Source: Spirochaetota bacterium
GTDB taxonomy: Bacteria > Spirochaetota > UBA12135 > COTS27 > JAFLEE01
DNA: 10,517 nt
Assembly (NCBI GenBank): GCA_017302015.1
Contig: JAFLEE010000128.1
Coordinates: forward strand, 1 to 10,517
Direction of reading: 5' to 3'
The stretch's first letter is position 1. Every line of letters begins with the position of its first letter. Of the stretch, positions 7,615 to 10,517 are shown in pieces. The translations under genes were made by a program, and so were the position numbers. The notes under the pieces are model-generated. The model saw only the letters and a list, made by a program, of their open reading frames with translations. It was not told the DNA's origin and did not search any database.

Positions 7615-8715
7615 TCAGGGCAGCGTCGATTCGATGGCGTCGTCGCCCCGCGGCGCGGGCTTCTCGACGCGGGAGCCGATCGGGATATGTTTGCCTTCGC
7701 GGGTGGACTTATCGAAGGCGAGCATGACCTCCAGCACGTGCAGCGCGAGTTCTCCGGAGGCCCGGGGCGCGCGGCCTTCCTGCACGGCTTGGGCGAGGTC
7801 GGCCAGGCCGATGCCGCGGCTATTCTCGCCGAAGCGTTTTTGGGAGGCGACTTCCTTCCAGCCGTCCTTATTGGGACCGTGGAGTTCGATCTTCCCGCCG
7901 AAGGAATTGGGGTCGGGGCACGACAAACTGCCCAGCGTGCCGTGAAGTTCGATGCGGGGCAGGTGGGCGGCCCACACGTCGAAGCTCGTGATGACGGTCA
8001 CCACGGCGCCGCTGTCGAAGAGGAGGGTGCCCGTGAGGTGGGTGCTCACCTCCACGGGCATCTTTTTCCCCGCCTTGGGCTGGCTCGTGATGGTGCGCTC
8101 CCCGAAGGCCAGGGAGGTTTCGGCGCTGACCCGGCGCACGGGGCCGAGGTTCATGACCAGGGCGGTGAGATAATAGGGCCCCATGTCGAGCATGGGCCCG
8201 CCGCCCTTTAGATAGTAGAACTCGGGATCGGGATGCCAGGACTCATGGCCGTGGCAGGTCATGAACGCCGTGCCCGAAACGGGCCGGCCGATGCTCCCGG
8301 CCTCGATTTCGCGGCGTACGGTCTGGTACCCGGCGCCCAGCACGGTATCGGGGGCGCATCCGACGAGCACCCCTTTCTGCTTGGCGAGGTCGAGGACCTT
8401 CTGGCCCTCGGCGACGTTCAGCGCGAAGGGCTTCTCCACGAACACGTGCTTGCCGTTCTCGATGGCCTGGGTGTTCACCGGGGCGTGGCCCTGGGGCACG
8501 GTGAGGTTGAGCACCACGTCGATGCCGGGGTCGGCGACGAGGGCCTCGGGCGATAGCACGCGGGGGATCTTGTGCTCCTTGGCGGCCGCCTCGGCGCGTT
8601 CCTTGTTCAGGTCGGCGCAAGCGGCGAGTTCGAGGGCGGCGAACTGGGGGATGTTCTTGAAATAGATGCCGCTGATCTTGCCGCACCCCACCACGCCGAC
8701 GCGAAGTTTCTTCAT
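7615..8715 (-). CDS. Gfo/Idh/MocA-family oxidoreductase, 366 aa, Tyr variant
   Basis: NAD(P)-dependent sugar dehydrogenase or a relative. The Rossmann motif is VGVVGCGKIS at residues 6-15 and the lysine motif VEKPFALN has Lys95. The C-terminal domain contains CHGHESWHPDPEFYYLKGGG at 154-173 and LDMGPYYL at 176-183. Here Asp177 is followed by GPYY, so Tyr181 occupies the place of the common catalytic His. This is typical of one large subfamily with the HPDPEFYY...GGGPxxDMGPYY signature and does not by itself mean loss of activity. AGGA lies seven bases before the ATG. It is the second operon gene, 73 bases after the first. A strong hairpin (8735-8760) precedes its ribosome binding site. Substrate unknown. 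Confidence 0.95.
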   Translation of the reverse strand: MKKLRVGVVGCGKISGIYFKNIPQFAALELAACADLNKERAEAAAKEHKIPRVLSPEALVADPGIDVVLNLTVPQGHAPVNTQAIENGKHVFVEKPFALNVAEGQKVLDLAKQKGVLVGCAPDTVLGAGYQTVRREIEAGSIGRPVSGTAFMTCHGHESWHPDPEFYYLKGGGPMLDMGPYYLTALVMNLGPVRRVSAETSLAFGERTITSQPKAGKKMPVEVSTHLTGTLLFDSGAVVTVITSFDVWAAHLPRIELHGTLGSLSCPDPNSFGGKIELHGPNKDGWKEVASQKRFGENSRGIGLADLAQAVQEGRAPRASGELALHVLEVMLAFDKSTREGKHIPIGSRVEKPAPRGDDAIESTLP

Positions 8716-8734
8716 TTTTCGTTCCTGACCTGTA

Positions 8735-8760
8735 CCCCCCGGCGTTTCGGGCGCGGGGGG
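8735..8760 (-). other. Intercistronic GC-rich hairpin between the first two operon genes
   Basis: CCCCCC (8735-8740) pairs with GGGGGG (8755-8760), and GCG (8742-8744) with CGC (8752-8754), with one bulged base and a seven-base loop. A second, shorter stem (8772-8776 with 8781-8785) sits between it and the stop of the first gene. No U run follows. It begins 20 bases before the start of the second gene. Confidence 0.5.
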
Positions 8761-8788
8761 GACGATGCGATGCCCCGACCGGGGCCCC

Positions 8789-9835
8789 TTAGGCGTACTT
8801 CACTTTGAGCGTCTTGCCCTGCTTCGCGCTCTGCCAAGCGAGGTCGAGCACGTGGATGGGGCGGCGGGCCCACGGCCCGTCGATGACGAGGGCGGCGCCC
8901 TTCACCAGGTGGTCGGCGACGTTCTGGTAGTACTTCTCGCCCTGGTCGGGCGGGTTCTTGCCCTTCTCCGTCGTGGAGACCGAGCCGTCTTCGCTGCGGC
9001 GGATGAGCGTGTACTCGCCGCCATCGATGAGGTAGGACCCCTTGGTGCCCAGGATCTCGATCCATCCGGCCTTGGGATTATGGTCGAGGGTGGTGATGCG
9101 CAGGTTGAGGAGCACCCCGTTCTTGAAGCGCACGATGGCGCTGGCCTCGTCTTCGTTGGCGTCCTTCGGGTAGGGGGCGCCCTTCTGGGAGGCCCAGAAC
9201 CCGGTCTTGGCGAAGCCGCTGACCTCGGTCATCGGGCTTTGGACGAGTTGGAAGCAGTACTCCAGGAGGTGCACGCCCCAATCGTAGAGGATGCCCCCCG
9301 AGATGCTCTTGCTCGAGCGCCACCAGGCGCGGGGCTTGCCGAAGGCGCCCATGTGGAGTTCCAGGCGCACGATCTCGCCGATGAGCTTCTTCTTCTGGAT
9401 GTGCTCGAGGGCGAGTTGGATGCGCCCGTCCCAATGGCGGTTATGGTAGGTGGAGACGATGAGGCCCTTCTTCTTGGCCTCGGCGAGCATGGCGTCGACC
9501 TCGGCGGTGGTGATCGCCAGGGGCTTCTCGCAGACGATGTGCCGGCCGGCCTTGAGGGCCTGCAGGGCGAGCGGGGCGTGGGTGTTGTGGGGCGTGATCA
9601 GGGTGATGAGGTTGACGTCGCATTCCTTGAGCATGCGGCCCAGGTCGGGGAACGTGGCGATGCCCGGGAAATCCTGCTTGGCCTGCTCGAGGCGCTTCGG
9701 GTCGATCTCGGCCACGGCCACGGGGGTCATGCCCGCCGCCTTCATCTGGTTGAGGTGGGCCTTGCCCATATTGAAGGCGCCGCCGTAGCCGACGACGCCG
9801 ACCTTGATGTCGGCGGGCCTGGAAAATCGCTTCAT
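8789..9835 (-). CDS. Gfo/Idh/MocA-family oxidoreductase, first gene of the operon
   Basis: A 348-aa NAD(P)-dependent sugar dehydrogenase. The Rossmann motif is VGVVGYGGAFNMGKAH at residues 12-27, the lysine motif VCEKPLAIT has Lys104, and SGGILYDWGVHLLEY carries Asp185 and His189, the expected catalytic pair. YHNRHWDGR at 130-138 and GKPRAWWRSSKSISGG lie in the substrate domain. Length and motifs are complete. GGAGG lies about six bases before the ATG, the strongest ribosome binding site in the window. The start is 32 bases from a 22-bp palindrome (9868-9889), so this gene probably receives the operon's regulated promoter. Substrate not identifiable. Confidence 0.95.
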   Translation of the reverse strand: MKRFSRPADIKVGVVGYGGAFNMGKAHLNQMKAAGMTPVAVAEIDPKRLEQAKQDFPGIATFPDLGRMLKECDVNLITLITPHNTHAPLALQALKAGRHIVCEKPLAITTAEVDAMLAEAKKKGLIVSTYHNRHWDGRIQLALEHIQKKKLIGEIVRLELHMGAFGKPRAWWRSSKSISGGILYDWGVHLLEYCFQLVQSPMTEVSGFAKTGFWASQKGAPYPKDANEDEASAIVRFKNGVLLNLRITTLDHNPKAGWIEILGTKGSYLIDGGEYTLIRRSEDGSVSTTEKGKNPPDQGEKYYQNVADHLVKGAALVIDGPWARRPIHVLDLAWQSAKQGKTLKVKYA

Positions 9836-9867
9836 GAATTCCCTCCGGTGGGACGAAAAGACGTTTT

Positions 9868-9889
9868 TTCATGCACTACAGTGCATGAA
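9868..9889. promoter_or_regulatory. Probable operator: 22-bp palindrome in the divergent region
   Basis: Ten-base arms TTCATGCACT and AGTGCATGAA are perfect inverted repeats around a two-base AC centre. The site lies 32 bases before the first operon gene and about 147 before the esterase gene, so it should act mainly on the leftward operon. Length and symmetry fit a dimeric repressor. The centre is not the CpG typical of many LacI operators, so a GntR-type or other regulator is also possible. The centre contains weak -10-like hexamers in both directions (TGTAGT minus, TACAGT plus), but I see no good -35. Confidence 0.65.
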
Positions 9890-9892
9890 TGG

Positions 9893-9900
9893 AATGCATT
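9893..9900. promoter_or_regulatory. Accessory palindrome sharing the TGCAT core
   Basis: AATGCATT is a perfect 8-bp palindrome three bases from the main 22-bp palindrome, and it repeats the TGCAT core found in both arms of that site. Centre-to-centre spacing is 18 bases. It could be a weaker second binding site for the same regulator, but an 8-bp palindrome is short enough to be chance. Confidence 0.3.
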
Positions 9901-9967
9901 TTAGGGCGCCCCGTCCCGCCTGTCAAGTGGCCCCGCCGCGAGAGGGTGTTTCCCCCGCGCCAAGGCC

Positions 9968-9984
9968 GTTTTTCAGCGAAAAAC
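9968..9984. promoter_or_regulatory. A/T-rich inverted repeat upstream of the esterase gene
   Basis: GTTTTTC and GAAAAAC are perfect 7-base arms around AGC. This is an A/T-rich island in G+C-rich DNA, ending 52 bases before the esterase ATG. It might be an operator or part of a promoter for the rightward gene. Nothing else supports it. Confidence 0.3.
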
Positions 9985-10036
9985 AAAGGGGAATGGGGCG
10001 GGCTGCGTCGCGCTGGAAAGCATCGCAGAATTCACC

Positions 10037-10517
10037 ATGGCCTCCTTCACCCATGCCCATCCCTTCGATCCGACCTACGGCTATTCCCCGCAGGCCCTCC
10101 TCGCGATCCAGCCGCCCCCCGTGGAACCCCCCGATTTCGACGCCTTCTGGGAGGCCTCGTTCCTGGCGGCGCGCCGCCACCCCATCCGACTCAAGCGGGA
10201 GGCGCTGGTAAGCGCGCGCGAAGCGTTCCGCGTGGAGCGTTGGGATTGGGAGGTCCCGGCGGCCTCCGCGTTTTCTTCGGGGGCCCAGGAGGAGACCTAC
10301 CGCGTGGGAGCGTGGTTGACGCTCCCCGCCGACGGTGAGGTCCACGCGCTCCTCGTGGTGGGGCACGGCTATGGCGGGCGCGAGGCGCCCGATTTCGCCT
10401 ACCCGAGGGCCGCCGCGCTCCACGTGTGCATGCCCGGTTTCAACCTGTCCGCCGGCCCCGGCATTCCCGCCCAATCCGATGCCCACGTCGTCCATGGAAT
10501 CGAATCCCGCGAAAGCA
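10037..10517 (+). CDS. Acetylxylan esterase-type alpha/beta hydrolase, 3' end outside window
   Basis: The first 160 codons of an AXE1/cephalosporin-C-deacetylase-like esterase, which removes acetyl groups from xylan-derived or similar sugars. The N-terminus FDPTYGYSPQALLAIQPP followed by PPDFDAFWEASFLAA is characteristic of this family. Residues 104-114 (ALLVVGHGYGG) form the strand and oxyanion-hole region, and CMPGFNLSAG follows at 131-140. The nucleophile-elbow serine and the rest of the triad lie beyond the window. No signal peptide is evident, so a cytoplasmic enzyme acting on imported oligosaccharides is likely. The ATG lacks a clear Shine-Dalgarno, but no better in-frame start is near. 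It is divergent from the oxidoreductase operon, suggesting acetylated plant saccharides as the operon's source material. Confidence 0.9.
   Translation, partial: MASFTHAHPFDPTYGYSPQALLAIQPPPVEPPDFDAFWEASFLAARRHPIRLKREALVSAREAFRVERWDWEVPAASAFSSGAQEETYRVGAWLTLPADGEVHALLVVGHGYGGREAPDFAYPRAAALHVCMPGFNLSAGPGIPAQSDAHVVHGIESRES

Noticed and set aside
8765-9904. A 379-codon plus-strand open frame opposite the first operon gene
   Set aside because: It is a shadow of the oxidoreductase on the minus strand, which has a Shine-Dalgarno and full catalytic motifs.
9923-10495. A 190-codon minus-strand open frame opposite the esterase
   Set aside because: The plus-strand frame shows the esterase family N-terminus and the HGYGG segment. 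The opposite frame has no recognisable features.

Overview
The window is G+C-rich bacterial DNA, dominated by one long gene set on the minus strand. It encodes cytoplasmic sugar-catabolism proteins: four Gfo/Idh/MocA oxidoreductases, three sugar phosphate isomerase/epimerase-like TIM barrels, a ThuA-like protein and a LacI-family regulator. A divergent acetylxylan-esterase-type gene runs off the right edge. This mix is typical of polysaccharide-degrading Planctomycetota, Verrucomicrobiota, Lentisphaerota, Armatimonadota and similar lineages. The sequence alone does not settle the phylum. I see no rRNA, tRNA, CRISPR array, insertion sequence or phage gene.

Layout, left to right. Positions 1-468 hold no credible gene. 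They contain a 12-G run, a strong base-paired element (about 264-420) and a terminator-like hairpin (451-474) that overlaps the stop codon of the last operon gene. From 469 to 9835 all nine genes point left. In order of transcription they are: oxidoreductase (9835-8789), oxidoreductase (8715-7615), ThuA-like (7537-6890), TIM barrel (6679-5771), oxidoreductase (5742-4594), oxidoreductase (4527-3367), TIM barrel (3305-2556), TIM barrel (2521-1514) and LacI regulator (1500-469). Most gaps are 13-75 bases; one is 210 bases. Eight of the nine genes have a recognisable Shine-Dalgarno at their ATG; the regulator starts at GTG or TTG. The four largest gaps each contain a GC-rich hairpin. The 201-base divergent region 9836-10036 carries a 22-bp near-perfect palindrome just upstream of the first operon gene. 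The esterase gene starts at 10037 on the plus strand.

How the genes may work together (inference). NAD(P)-dependent Gfo/Idh enzymes paired with AP-endonuclease-2-fold TIM barrels and ThuA proteins recur in pathways that oxidise a glycoside or cyclitol to a keto-sugar and then isomerise or cleave it. Examples are the 3-keto-glycoside routes of ThuA/ThuB-type trehalose/sucrose catabolism, levoglucosan dehydrogenase, inositol catabolism and C-glycoside deglycosylation. The esterase would deacetylate an acetylated plant oligosaccharide, and the LacI protein would sense an intermediate. No transporter, glycoside hydrolase or sugar kinase lies in the window, so the substrate is unknown.
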